Of a stretch of DNA of 64,000 nt, positions 49,463-60,211 are shown one piece after another. The notes under the pieces are model-generated. The model searched no databases and was not told where the DNA came from. It saw only the letters and a list, made by a program, of their open reading frames with translations. The DNA comes from Cynocephalus volans (lineage: Eukaryota; Chordata; Mammalia; Dermoptera; Cynocephalidae), in NCBI RefSeq assembly GCF_027409185.1, contig NC_084474.1:95137505-95201504 (forward strand). The letters are read 5' to 3'. How positions within the stretch are numbered: the first letter of the stretch is position 1; the number at the start of each line of letters is the position of its first letter. The position numbers and the translations under genes are program-made.

Positions 49463-49620
49463 TTTTTTCTTTTTTTTGTGACCGACGCAACCCTTGGCTT
49501 GGTGTCGCCCGCACCACGCTCAGCCAGTGAGCGCACCAGCCATCCCTATATAGGATCCGAACCCGCGGCCTCGGCGCTCCCAGCGCCGCACTCTCCCAAG
49601 TGAGCCACGGGGCCGGCCCG
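49463..49620 (-). mobile_element. Dimeric tRNA-Ile-like SINE with 16-bp target duplication
   Basis: On the minus strand the first tRNA-like unit ('ggccggccccgtggctcac', B box 'gggttcggatcc') is followed by a second, more diverged unit ('gctggtgcgctcactggc'), then an A-rich tail. An exact 16-bp direct repeat AGACCTTCTGTCTTTT flanks it at 49447-49462 and 49621-49636. The low divergence suggests a young insertion. Confidence 0.9.
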
Positions 49621-49636
49621 AGACCTTCTGTCTTTT

Positions 49637-52600
49637 GTGGCAAGTTGTTTTCTGGTATAAACACAAATGTCTTTCTGCTTTGAGTGCTCTGGTTTCTACA
49701 GGATTTACAGTCTGTGAGGTATGTCTTTTCTGGTAAATTCATAGGGTTCTGTGTACTTGCTTTAGTATTTTGTTTGATCCACACATCTGAGTTAAAATTT
49801 TCGGGAACACTCTGATTTTGGCTCCATTTTGGTTTGGTTACGCACGTCTGTAAATGATTTAACTCTTTTACGGTTTCTGGAAATCTTTTAAGAGCCAAAT
49901 TAAGCATTCTAAATGGTGGGTGGTGCAAGATGGCTGATTAGAAGCCACTGAAATCGGTGCCACCACCTAAGACACCAGCTCAAACCTCCTAACATTCTCT
50001 GAGAGGATTTATAAGACATTCTTTGCTCTCAGGACGTTAATAAGAAACAAAACAGGATTTTCAAACATCAAACCATGGCAGGTTTTTGAGACTCCAGATG
50101 TCTACATGATTTTTCCTCACGCAGGTTTTAAAATCAGTGACCACCATGAGGTTCATTCTAACTCCACAGTTTGTACTTTTCTTAGTACCAAGTTAAAAGA
50201 CAAATATAAAATAAACATTTAGAGCCTTCTATTTCTCTATTTTTTTCTCTGCCCACTTTGTTGTCTCTTCTGAACATGTTGAGATTAAACTCACTGCTTA
50301 TGACATTTCAGCCAAAATTAAAAAATAATTTTTAAAAGTCTTAAGGGCTTTTAAATTGATGGCTTTAGAAATTACAATGGCTCCATGGTAATCCACAACC
50401 TAGATAACCAGATGCCTTCTAGAAGTGCAAATTTAGTTTTGCCTGAGTAAAAATCACTTAGGATGATGGAACACTTAATCGAAGGATTGATAATCTAAAG
50501 AAAATAAATAGTTAAATGTTTGTAAAAGTTAGGCTCTCAGATCCAACAGGTCAGAATCTTGAGCTCAGAATAATATTATAAGGTATCTCCGTCCAGCATA
50601 ACAATTGCTTTATCTGCCACTTATTGGGCAGCCAAAGGAAAATAATAAAAATATAATAACTTTTTCTAAATACTTCCCTGTTTACATTGACTAATCAAGC
50701 AAACCAGACTGGGAAACAGAAAATAGACTCATTACTAAAAATTGAAGGCCACTTGGAGATTTAGCCAGTCCTTGGTAAAATGTAAACATTTGAATATTTA
50801 ACCCCTAAACTTGTTTGAAACTGAAGAAAAGGTAACAAATTTTTCTTTAAAAATCGAACTGCTGTAAAAACTGCTGTACAAAATCTGGTCCAACAGCCTT
50901 CTTTAGATGACTTATCAGAGCAAAGAAAATTTAGATATGTGAACAGGTCCCATTTTGCCTAAAACATAATTTAGATCAATTTTTTATAAGCTGGTAAGTT
51001 TGTATTACTATCTAATGACTAAAATGAAAGCTGTAAGGTCTTTATTTTTGTGTATGTATATGTGTTTAGGTGTGTTTACACATATATACATGTATTACAT
51101 TGTATGTTGTATCTACGTAGCAAACTCTGGTGTAGTCAGCCAAAAATTGTTTTAAACTTTTTTAAAAATTCCAGTTGACTTAAACTAGGTGAAAGCTCAC
51201 ATAAACTAGAGAGTGATTAAACTGAATGTTTTTAGTACACATGACTTATGTAAATCTTTGATAAGTAAGCTACTTTTAAATTTGTTGATAAAATAGAAAC
51301 AGAAATATCTTCAAAATTGTCAGCATACATTTTTGCATGGGTTTACTGGTCAGACAGGATTATTTTCTTCTCTGTTAGATATTTAAAGTGTCAGGGTTTG
51401 ACAAGAAGGTTAAAACTATAAACTCAGCCTCAAAGAGAAATGATCTATCTTTGTGTAGTTCGTTGATAGGTAGTACTAATTCAATATTGTTGACTTAATG
51501 AAAGCAACTGTATCTTCTGAGTTATTGCAAAAATATTGATGTATTTTACTTCAAGGTTCTTACTAGTTTCCATCTGATATTCACAGGCTATGAAAATGAT
51601 TAACAGGAAAGTAACTTGAAATGATGACCAGCCTTGTCTAATATCTCAAATTCCAGAAGTAATGTAGGTGTAATTGTTAAAAATGAATGAATTAGGTAAA
51701 TGTAAGTGGGATAAATGTTTATAAATAAACACTTTATGTAGGTTGTATTATGTTAAATTATGTGATAAATATTCATTAAATGCCTGAGTCATTTCCAAAT
51801 AAGAATTTTTTAAAAACTAAAACTTAAATGGGATTAACATTAATATACGTTTGGTTTTGGCTTCATAAGCTTTATAGAAAGACTAAATACATTTGGATCT
51901 ATTAATACACGTTAAAATTATGTTATGGGTAAACATTTTTAAAATTATAAGATGGTTCTCATTTATAAAATACTGATATGGGACTAACAGTTCAAAATTG
52001 CTTGATTCCTAGATTGTCACTAAAAACTAAAGTTACTAAGAATTAAATAGTCTAATTAATATATATAATTCAAATTGTACTGAAAAAGTAAGAAGTATTT
52101 TTGATGACATAAATTATAAAAAAGACATAAAATGTGTTATGTATTGAGAAAAAAAAGAATAATTTTGTGTAAATTTAGAAGTTATTTAACGCTGTTTCAA
52201 AAAAAAAGTGAATTCACAAGGGAAATAGAAACAAGATAGAAAGGAACCAGCAAGTAGGAGAGAGAGATATGAAGAAAGTCATGGATACAAGATATATTTT
52301 TGGTAATGAAGATTAAAAAGAAAAGAAAAGAACTTTGCATAAAAATGGATCTGTGTAGTAAATTTTTGTCCTAAAATAAAATGAATGGTTATTTAAGAAA
52401 GAGGAAGTATAAGACAAAACAAAAAGTCTAAGCATGTCATGGGAATGTCTGAGTAATGATAAGGGTTCATGATGGATGAAAGAATTTTGGGTGTGATTCA
52501 GTTGGCTATAATGAGAAGAAAATTATAATTCTTTGTAAAGATTGAGCTTTAATATTAAAAATATATTGACACAAAGCTAAATTTTGGTCCCCTATTTTAG
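49637..52600 (+). mobile_element. AT-rich internal region of a decayed endogenous retrovirus (probable)
   Basis: Nearly 3 kb without a useful ORF, following the LTR/PBS-like region. Bases 51556-51920 match 18005-18350. Retroviral origin is inferred from context; no gag, pol or env domain is legible, so it cannot produce protein. Confidence 0.45.
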
Positions 52601-53613
52601 AACAACATGTTTTCTTTTTTATCTTTTTTTTTTTTTTTTTTAGGGTTTAGAAATCTGACTTTTTTTTTTCTTCATAGTGGCCAAATACGTATAACATAAG
52701 GATTGCCATTTTAAGCATTTTTAGTGGTCAAATTGCAAGATGTTTTGATTCTTAATTCTAAAATCTGTTTCTTTAGCATCCATCTTCTGAACTGCAGACA
52801 GTTCCTATTCCTGCCACAGCTCTTCCTGAGATTCTTTTAATGTTTCTGTTTCAGGTTAGAAATGCGGACTTCTTCCTTGAGATTGATCACTTTATGTCTT
52901 GAGGTAGAGTTTTCGTCTGAAGCTTCTGAGATTCATATCTCCGAAGTACAACTTGTGCTCCATCCTGCTGCGTGTCATTTGCAGGGCATGTGCCATTGTC
53001 ATCTCTCCCTGTCTCTCCCATTTAGATGGTCTGCGGTGATAAATCTCTCTTTAACTTTTTTCTCAGCTCCTATTTTTTTTTCTTTCTTTTCTTCCTCCGA
53101 TTCTAGCTCTGCTGTTATCACCTGACACTGAAATGTTTTGTCTTGAAAGCCTAGAAAAGCAATGTTTTCCTCGAGTGTAATTTGATTCTGAACTCTTGGC
53201 TCCTCTTGATGTGTGAATCGTTCCACGTAACTAAGAAATTTCCCATGCTGTTTCTAAGAGCCGTGTATTCCCCTGCTCGAGGTACTGGTTTTTCTTGTTT
53301 CTGTTGCTCTGTTATACGGTGTGCTCTTATAACCTTGGACACATTCTTCCTACACCTGATTAAATTCAGATACCTTTACATCAGGTTTGACTAACAGCTT
53401 ATCATTGTTCTAGGAGAGTTATCTCATTGGAGAACACTTCCCTCAATACTTGAGACACAACTTCACCCTAAATTCTAAAATCTCCACTTCCTAGCAGTGC
53501 CCATGGATTGCCTCTCCTAAAGTATACATGACATGGAGAACATTTATACCCTTTTTCTCTTTGATATTAAGGATCATATTATGTTTCTGGAGCTTGCTAT
53601 CTTCTTAGCATAT
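52601..53613. other. Poly(T) tract and unassigned sequence
   Basis: A T-run lies at about 52621-52642, then an old L1 3'-end-like piece ('gccaaatacgtataacataagg') near 52680. From 52860 to 53500 the sequence looks unique. Open frames on both strands here (for example 52862-53125 plus) lack recognisable domains. Confidence 0.4.
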
Positions 53614-53998
53614 TGTATGAGTTTGTTTGGGTGCCATAACAAAGTACCACAGACTGGGCGATTTAAAAAACAGAAATTCATCTTTTTACAGTTCTGGAGG
53701 CTTGAAGACTGAGATCAAGGTGTTGGTAGGGTTGGAGTCTTCTCAGACTGCTCTACCTAGCTGGTAGACCATGGTCTTCTCCCTGTGTCTTCACATGGTT
53801 GCCCCTGTGTGTGTACCTCAGTTCTAATCTCCTCTTCTTGTAGGGACACCTGCCGTATTAGATTGTGGGTCCTCTCCAATGACCTCATTTCACGTTATCT
53901 CTCCAAAGACCTATCTCCAAATGCAGACACATTCTAAGGTCCTGCGGTTTAGGTCTTCAGTATATGAATTTTAGGGGCACCCAATTTAGCCCATAACA
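53614..53998 (-). mobile_element. MLT1-type LTR
   Basis: Full-length-looking antisense MLT1: plus-strand 'gggtgccataacaaagtaccacagactgggcg' at one end and 'atgaattttaggggcacccaatttagcccataaca' at the other. Confidence 0.9.
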
Positions 53999-54419
53999 CA
54001 CACTATCCTGATAAAATCTTTACTGTCTTCCCAAACACACACCCTGACGCTCCCATACCTAAATCACATCTGGTGTCTGGTGAAACTATCTGTGACATTC
54101 TAGAAATGTAAGGACATTATTGCTTTCCCGAGGAGGTTGCTGCCTCATATCAGTCAATGTCTCACCCCCTTGGAGGGGGCTGCTCACTCCCTGGTAACTG
54201 CCCCTACTTCCCTCCTCCAGGTTTCCATCCTGCCCTGCGGCCTGGCCCTCTGACCACGGCAGCCAGCACTTCCCCCTTGTCATACACAATGCAGCTAACC
54301 CTTGCATGTTTTAGAAACTGATTAGGTGGCACACCTCAACAAATGACTGATGAACCTGCTAACATGACCAAAACATAGTCTAGGATGTTGTTATGGTACA
54401 GACACACATACACACACAC

Positions 54420-54486
54420 GAGAGTACTTCAAAATTTCATGGAAAGATTAGTTTTATATTTTAATACTGTTTTTCAATGAAAAACA
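54420..54486. mobile_element. Half MITE abutting the duplication edge, with ATTAAA on the minus strand
   Basis: 'gtacttcaaaatttcatggaaagatt' matches one end of the MITE at 35088. The minus strand contains ATTAAA at 54465-54460, 71 bases past the copy B stop codon, which may now serve as its poly(A) signal. Confidence 0.45.
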
Positions 54487-54535
54487 GAAGAGGGAGGGTG
54501 GTGACAGGGCTGGGACCCTCGGTGCAGACGGATAA

Positions 54536-57500
54536 CTAGTTAAGGGCCCTGAATATAAACCGGGGCAAGGCGGAGGGCGTCAATATGAAACGGTAGACCA
54601 TCTTCACATCCTCTTTGGTTATTGTGTCCACCAGGAAGGTTTTCAGCACCTGGGATAGAAGCAGAGTTTGCATCTGGCTTCCTCAGGAGACCCAGGGACA
54701 GGACACAGCCTCCTCCCACGTTCCCAGATGCAGGAACCATGCAGCAAGGGCAGAGGCAGCCTGTGGATCAAACCAGGCCCAACCCTGACCAGACCCACCC
54801 CACGGCTCAGGCCCCCATGGCACCCTACCCAGACCCTCCCAGGCTGCTCACATGGTGCAGCAGGAGCAGAATCTCCACCTCTGCCAGGCGTCGCCCCAGG
54901 CACTGCCGCAGGCCAAAGCCAAAGGCCAGATGGTGGAAGCTCCTGCTGGGGACCCTGCTGTCTATCCAGCGCTGGGGGTTATAGCTCTCGGGCCTCGGGA
55001 ACAAGGCAGGGTTGCGACCCAGTGTGTAGAGAAACACCTGGACCAATGTCTGCAGACAGGTGTGGACGGAGGGGTCACCTGCCCAGTCAGCCAATGTGGG
55101 GGGACAGGGCTGGCTGGACGGGCTATGGGGACTCACTCACCCCTGCCGGGATGTGGTAGTTCTGCAGCACCAAGTCTGAGCTCACGAGTCGCTCCACAAA
55201 AATACCCACAGGGTAGAGCCTGGCAGTGGAGACCAGCAGGGAGGGTCCTCAGCTGACAGGTTTCCTCATGTCCCCTCCACAGAATTCCTTCCCAGGATTT
55301 CCCACCCCGTCAGAGGTTCAGGGCAATGGTGGAAGCCCAGATCATGAGGAAGAGCACGCTTACTCCTGCTGGGCTCAGCCAAACCTTCCCCCACCCTGAG
55401 CAGTCCCAGGACCAGGAAGACATGCCTGAGGATGGGCCGCAGGACACTGAAGTGGGATCCAAGGGGAAGAGGAGCCCTGTCCTTTAGCAGAGGAGGAGGT
55501 GCAGAGGAAATGCAGTCCCAGCAAGGCTGCTTCTTAGCCCCCTTTTCTGTCTGCGAGCCCCCAGAGAGCAGAGGGGCCAGGGCAGCTGGGGAGGGGTCAG
55601 CCAGCCCCTACCTCAAGGTCTCCTTGATGGCCGCCCGCAGCAGGGGCAGCTCCGTGGTTGCCCTCTGGGGATTTTCCAAGATCCTGGACTCAGCTGCCAG
55701 GCTCTCCTCCCGCAGTGCCTGCTGCACGTCAGGGTTCCGAGCCAGCTCAAACAGGGTCATCAGCAAAGGGGTGGCCGTCTGCAGGAACCATGGGTGAAAG
55801 GATCTGACCTGGGCACAGGCCATGCACCTCAGCCCCCAGGTGGATGTGTGTGTCCACAGCAGCACAGAACCCTGGGACCCCAGAACTCAAGGTCCTAGCG
55901 TACACCTCGACTCCTTTCCCTAAGTCCTGAGAGAAAGGTGACCCCATCCCATCCAAGGCCCTTGTCTCCTCCAGCCTCTTCCAGGTGGGATTCTCACACC
56001 CTCCTCTAGGCACCAGGAGGGGATGACCTTCAGCATCACTCAGGGAGTTTCTGGAGCCCCATGTCCATCTGCTCCAAAGTGGGTATCTGCCCTGATCATG
56101 CACAGGCTCCTCAGCCCAAAGTGTCCTACCCTAAACTGGCCACCTGAGACCCACATGAATTTGTCATCCTGGGTCATTTCTGGTGCAATGAGAGGAATCT
56201 GCCAAACCCAGCCTGAGATCCGGTAGCCTTGCCACCCGACATTAGAGCCTGTGTAATGTCTGCATTGCTCTGCCACCTGCAGCTGAACATCTCCCTCCTC
56301 CAGCCTCTTCAGACCAGCCCTGAGCTGAGGATGGCAGGAGCCTGGGAGGCACAGAGTGAGTGTGGGGCACGTGGTGACATTTGGTGTTGAAGCCACTGCC
56401 TGGGAGTCAGGGCGGGCTTCACACTGGATGGGAGGGCTGGGTGCTGACCGTGTCCACGCTCCCTGCTGTGAGTTCAATAGTGTTGGCCTTGATGGCATCT
56501 AGCGACAAGTCTGCGTGCAACAGCAGCTCTGCCACGATGCCGCTGTAGTGCTCAGGGCTATCGACCTTCAGCTCCTGATAGATTTTCTGGATGCAATTGC
56601 TGGCTGTTGGATGAAGGGGAGACAGTCCCCAGGCCTTAGTGCTGTAAAGCGCCTCTTCTCTGTCCTCCTCCTACGCACCCAGCCCCCAACACCCCCAAGT
56701 CTCCATGCTTCTATCCCAAGATCTGGGGATCAGCCCAGCCCAGCCCCAGCTTCCTGCCAAGTTTGTCAGTCAGGACCATGAGGAAGCCATAGTCCTTGCA
56801 TGTGGCCTCAATTCTCCCCTGTGCTGTGGACAAGGAGAAACTGAGTGACCATTGTGTCGTCCCTGCCACACAGCACCACGGGGTTGTTGGCCCTCACCAT
56901 ACTGGAAGATGTAGTCCCAGGCCTCAAAGTTCTCCTTCCACGCCTTGCTGCAAGTCCAGCGGGACAGGCTCCTGGGCATGAACGTGAGCTGGACAGTGGA
57001 TCTGAGCATAGCCTTCAGGGCGTGGATGAAGTTCAGGGTGGCAGAGCTCGGGTTATGACCAAAGAGGCCCATCCGCTCTCCAAAAAGAGCTAAGTTGCTG
57101 GCTGCAGGGAAATGGCACAGCTGAGCCACAGGCAGTCCCAGGCCTCACGGCTGCCTCCTGCCAGCCCTCCCTGCCCCATTCCAGGCCTACTCCAGAGACA
57201 CTGAGGCCGGGACCTTCCCACATGACCCCACACCTTCTATGGTGTAGTAGAAGATACTGGGCTGGATGTCCAGGGTCAGGCTTCTCCGGGCATTCTGCAG
57301 CACCTTCTTCTTCAGGGCCGTTGAGAAGTCCCTTGCCACCACATCCAGCATGGGGAGGTACTTCTGGACGGCCTGTGGTGACAGCACGTCTGGGTTCATC
57401 CTCAGTCGGTTGGAGCGCCATTCTGGCCCATTCCTATAGAGCACAGCTTGAGAGGCAGCCCGAGCAAGCAGCTGGCCCCCAACCTGTACCCCACCTTCCT

Positions 57501-59788
57501 CGTCCACAAGGGGAATCTTCCCTGGAGGGGTGGTCTCTTCTGCAAGGGACGAGGTTGACCCTCCTGTGAAGCTTTGCCCACTTCACCCACACCTGCCCCA
57601 GACGGGGAGGCCCTGGCTGGCCTCTCATCTCCCTGCCCTTCCTTTTCTGATCTTCTGCCCCATGTCAGCAACACCTGCCTGTCTCTGTGACGTGTCCCCA
57701 TCTTCTGTAGGGCAGGGACCAACCGCATCTCTCAAAATATCCTCAAAATACCGCCGAGAGCACATGGAGCTCCCTGGATGTGCTCCAGTGAGTGAAGGGC
57801 AGGGATTGACACCCTCAGCCACTTTATGCAAAAATCCCTTCTTTATCTATGGCTAGCGTCCAGCAAATATTGTTCGTGATCACAGGCACATGTACTTTCA
57901 CCGAATGTACCCATTCGGGACGTCCAAATGCAGGTTGCACAAATACAGACAAAACAGTGTGGCTGGTTAGCTCAGCTGGTTAGAGGGCAGCCTTATAACA
58001 CCAAGGTCACAGGTTCAGATCCCCATACTAGCCAGCACCAAAAACACAAGAACAAACAAAAAAACAAACAAAACAGCCATGTAAATATATAAAATTGGAC
58101 ACAAAGACGCATGCAAACACATGTGCACGCATACACACACTCACATGCATGCACACAAGTACACCCCTTCCTTCAGATGTACCGGTCCAACCTTCCCCCA
58201 GACCTGCCCTCTGGGTTGGGTCTTCCTTCCAGGTCTCCTCAGTTCAGAGGCTCCCATCAGACATGCCCATTTCTCTAAACCCCACTGTTCCGAAGAGAAT
58301 TCGCTTCCTGACGGGAGGTGGGGCAGCCGTGAACACTCTGACCTTCCTCCTTTCACCTTCCTCCCGCCCTAATTTCCACCTTTTTGCAGTTGATGGACTC
58401 CAGGCCCCATCTTCTGCCTGCCTTCCTGACCAGGTGTGCCACGCTTTCCACGGGGGACGAAACGTGCCCCAGGGCAACCACCCCACTTTGGCTTCCGTTC
58501 TGAGAGCAAAAGAGTCCGCGACCACCTTGATCTCCATGGCACTTGTCCCCAGGACTGTATCCCCCAAAGCAAGGGACTGCCTTGGCTCCAGGAGCCAAGG
58601 GCACCCTGGGGGTGGGGTGCAGCCCTGGGGACCTCAGGTGCTGGCGCACGCTGACTCGGACCTCGGGCCAGTGACTCCCCTTCTCAGGGCCTCAGTTTCC
58701 TCCCCTGCAGGAAGGAGAGTCACCGCCCTGCAGAGGGAGCTCCTGCCAGGCCTGCGCAGGCCAGCTGCCCCCTCACTGCAAGTGCTCATTGTTCATCTGT
58801 CGTCTGAGAAGGTGCCCCCTGCATTTCTCTGCTCCGGTCCTGCTGCCCCCGGCCTCGGGACACACATGGCACCCATGGCAAGGCACTCATCGGGTGCTGG
58901 TGGTCCCCTGTCTTCACCCCAATAGGCCCCAGGGCAGCTGTGCTTTGGGGGTCTCCTCTGTCTCCCCACCCTCCTTCCTCCTCATGCGGACTCGCCCCTC
59001 ACAGCAAGAACACGCCACATTTGTGCCCGTGATGGTGTCTGTAGGCCAGCCATGGTTCCGGAACATTCCGGCAAGGGTGCAGGCCTTCCGCCTGCTGCAG
59101 CCTCTCCACGTCCTCCGGCAGCATCACGGCCACCCTTCGTGTTCCTCCCATGTCATCTCTGTGGATAAAGCACAGAGCCCTGAGTGAAGTCCCGTCCTGT
59201 CCTGAGCCCCACTCTGCAAAACCAACCCCTCTGTCTCCTATTTGAGCTCTCCCCTCTCCTGGACTGTGGCTTTACTGCAGGACGTTCCTCCTGCTGTCCC
59301 CTGAAACCTCTCCAACTTTAGTGCCTCTGAGCTCTGTCCTCTGAGCAGTGAGCCACGAAGAGCCTTTGTCTCCACCAGCAGAGCAGAGGCGCAGACCAGC
59401 AACCACCATGCTCCCTCCCTGCCTTCCTCGGGTGCAGAGCACAAGCACCCACCGGGAACGGGCAGCACTGTGTGCCTGGCAAGGGCTGGGCAGCACGCAG
59501 GGCCTGAAAATTCTGGGCGTTCTCAGCCAGGGACCAGGGAGGGCTTTACCTGAAAATGGGCCCCAGCTCCTGGAAGGTCCGATGCGTCTCCAGGTGAAAG
59601 TTCTCATGGCCCCGCTCCTTCCAGATCTGCAGCAGCCTCAGATACTTGTTGCCAGGCTGCTGGGGAATGGCTTCGAAGGGCAGCACTGCCTTGGGCGCCA
59701 GAGCGGCTCTGCTGCCCAGTGTCCGTGCCCTGTGCAGGCACAGCCAGGGCCCTGCCGTCCTCACATCCACCTTTGCCCTGAAGGCCAT
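54536..59788 (-). CDS. CYP11B: Cytochrome P450 11B, copy B (11-beta-hydroxylase/aldosterone synthase type), complete
   Basis: Paralogue of copy A with identical exon sizes. Minus-strand coding exons: 59788-59550, 59158-59003, 57433-57234, 57101-56898, 56603-56449, 55778-55612, 55219-55141, 55049-54852, 54649-54536; GT/AG throughout, 503 residues. ETLR (371-374), the heme loop with Cys450, Gly288, Leu301, Ala320 and Asp335 are present. About 32 residues differ from copy A. Eight lie in the 37-residue last exon, where this copy ends FRALN, closer to human FRAIN than copy A's FRTIY. Exon 2 carries Cys109, Pro113 (Leu in copy A and human, beside the conserved EPW) and His121. The SINE in intron 2 is absent from copy A. 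The 3' UTR homology ends 49 bases past the stop. By position it would match human CYP11B2, but orthology is unresolved. Confidence 0.92.
57958..58067 (+). mobile_element. tRNA-Ile-like SINE in intron 2 of copy B
   Basis: 'ggctggttagctcagctggttagag' (A box), anticodon loop CTTATAA, B box 'ggttcagatcc', then an A-rich CAAA tail. A 9-bp direct repeat ACAAAACAG (57949-57957 and 58068-58076) marks the insertion. Copy A lacks it, so it postdates the duplication or was removed in copy A by conversion. Confidence 0.9.
58645..58720 (+). repeat. MIR fragment in intron 2 of copy B
   Basis: Counterpart of 6570-6655, with 'cctcagtttcctcccctgcagg'. Confidence 0.7.
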
Positions 59789-59823
59789 CCCGATCCTCCC
59801 TCCACCCCCACTCAGCACAAATC

Positions 59824-59925
59824 CTTTTATCCTGTCGGGGGACCTGCACTGGCAGACTGATCACGTCATGAGAGATAGTGTCCCTGGAGCTGCCAGAGAA
59901 ACTGGGGCAGGGGTCAGGGCTGGAG
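59824..59925 (-). promoter_or_regulatory. CYP11B copy B proximal promoter: TATA box, CRE/Ad1, Ad5-like site
   Basis: TATA element at 59831-59824 and TGACGTGA at 59868-59861, with the same spacing as copy A. The Ad5-like stretch is at 59925-59910. Upstream sequence beyond ~420 bases from the start is replaced by an L1, so distal control may differ from copy A. Confidence 0.8.
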
Positions 59926-60211
59926 TCCCTCAGCTGGAGTTGGAGGAAGGAGATGGTCAGGTGCCTGGTGCCCATTTCTGCAGGAGCTGCTGAGAGGAGG
60001 GTGCTGAGAGCAGCTGCCAGGTCAGGATTGGGGGCTGAATGAGGTGGAGGGTGCGGGGCAGAGGCCTGTCCCTCCTCCCCTGGGTGAGAGGAGCAAGATG
60101 GATGGGCCTTATCTTATCAAGCGTCCTAGATCATTCATCTGCTTCTCGGAAGAAGCAAACAGGCGGAAGGGGGAAGGAGTTTGCATTAATCATTTTAACC
60201 CACATGTAAGT

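Larger units (their letters stand above)
54487..60207. repeat. Duplicated block, copy B (pairs with 2188-8131)
   Basis: Direct repeat, 52.3 kb from copy A, same orientation, including all exons and introns of the P450 gene and its promoter. The left edge is 49 bases after the stop codon. The right side is cut by the 3' end of an antisense L1. Confidence 0.9.

Noticed and set aside
57958-58030. Functional tRNA-Ile gene
   Set aside because: A and B box relics are present but stems are mismatched, and an A-rich tail with a 9-bp target duplication shows a SINE insertion.
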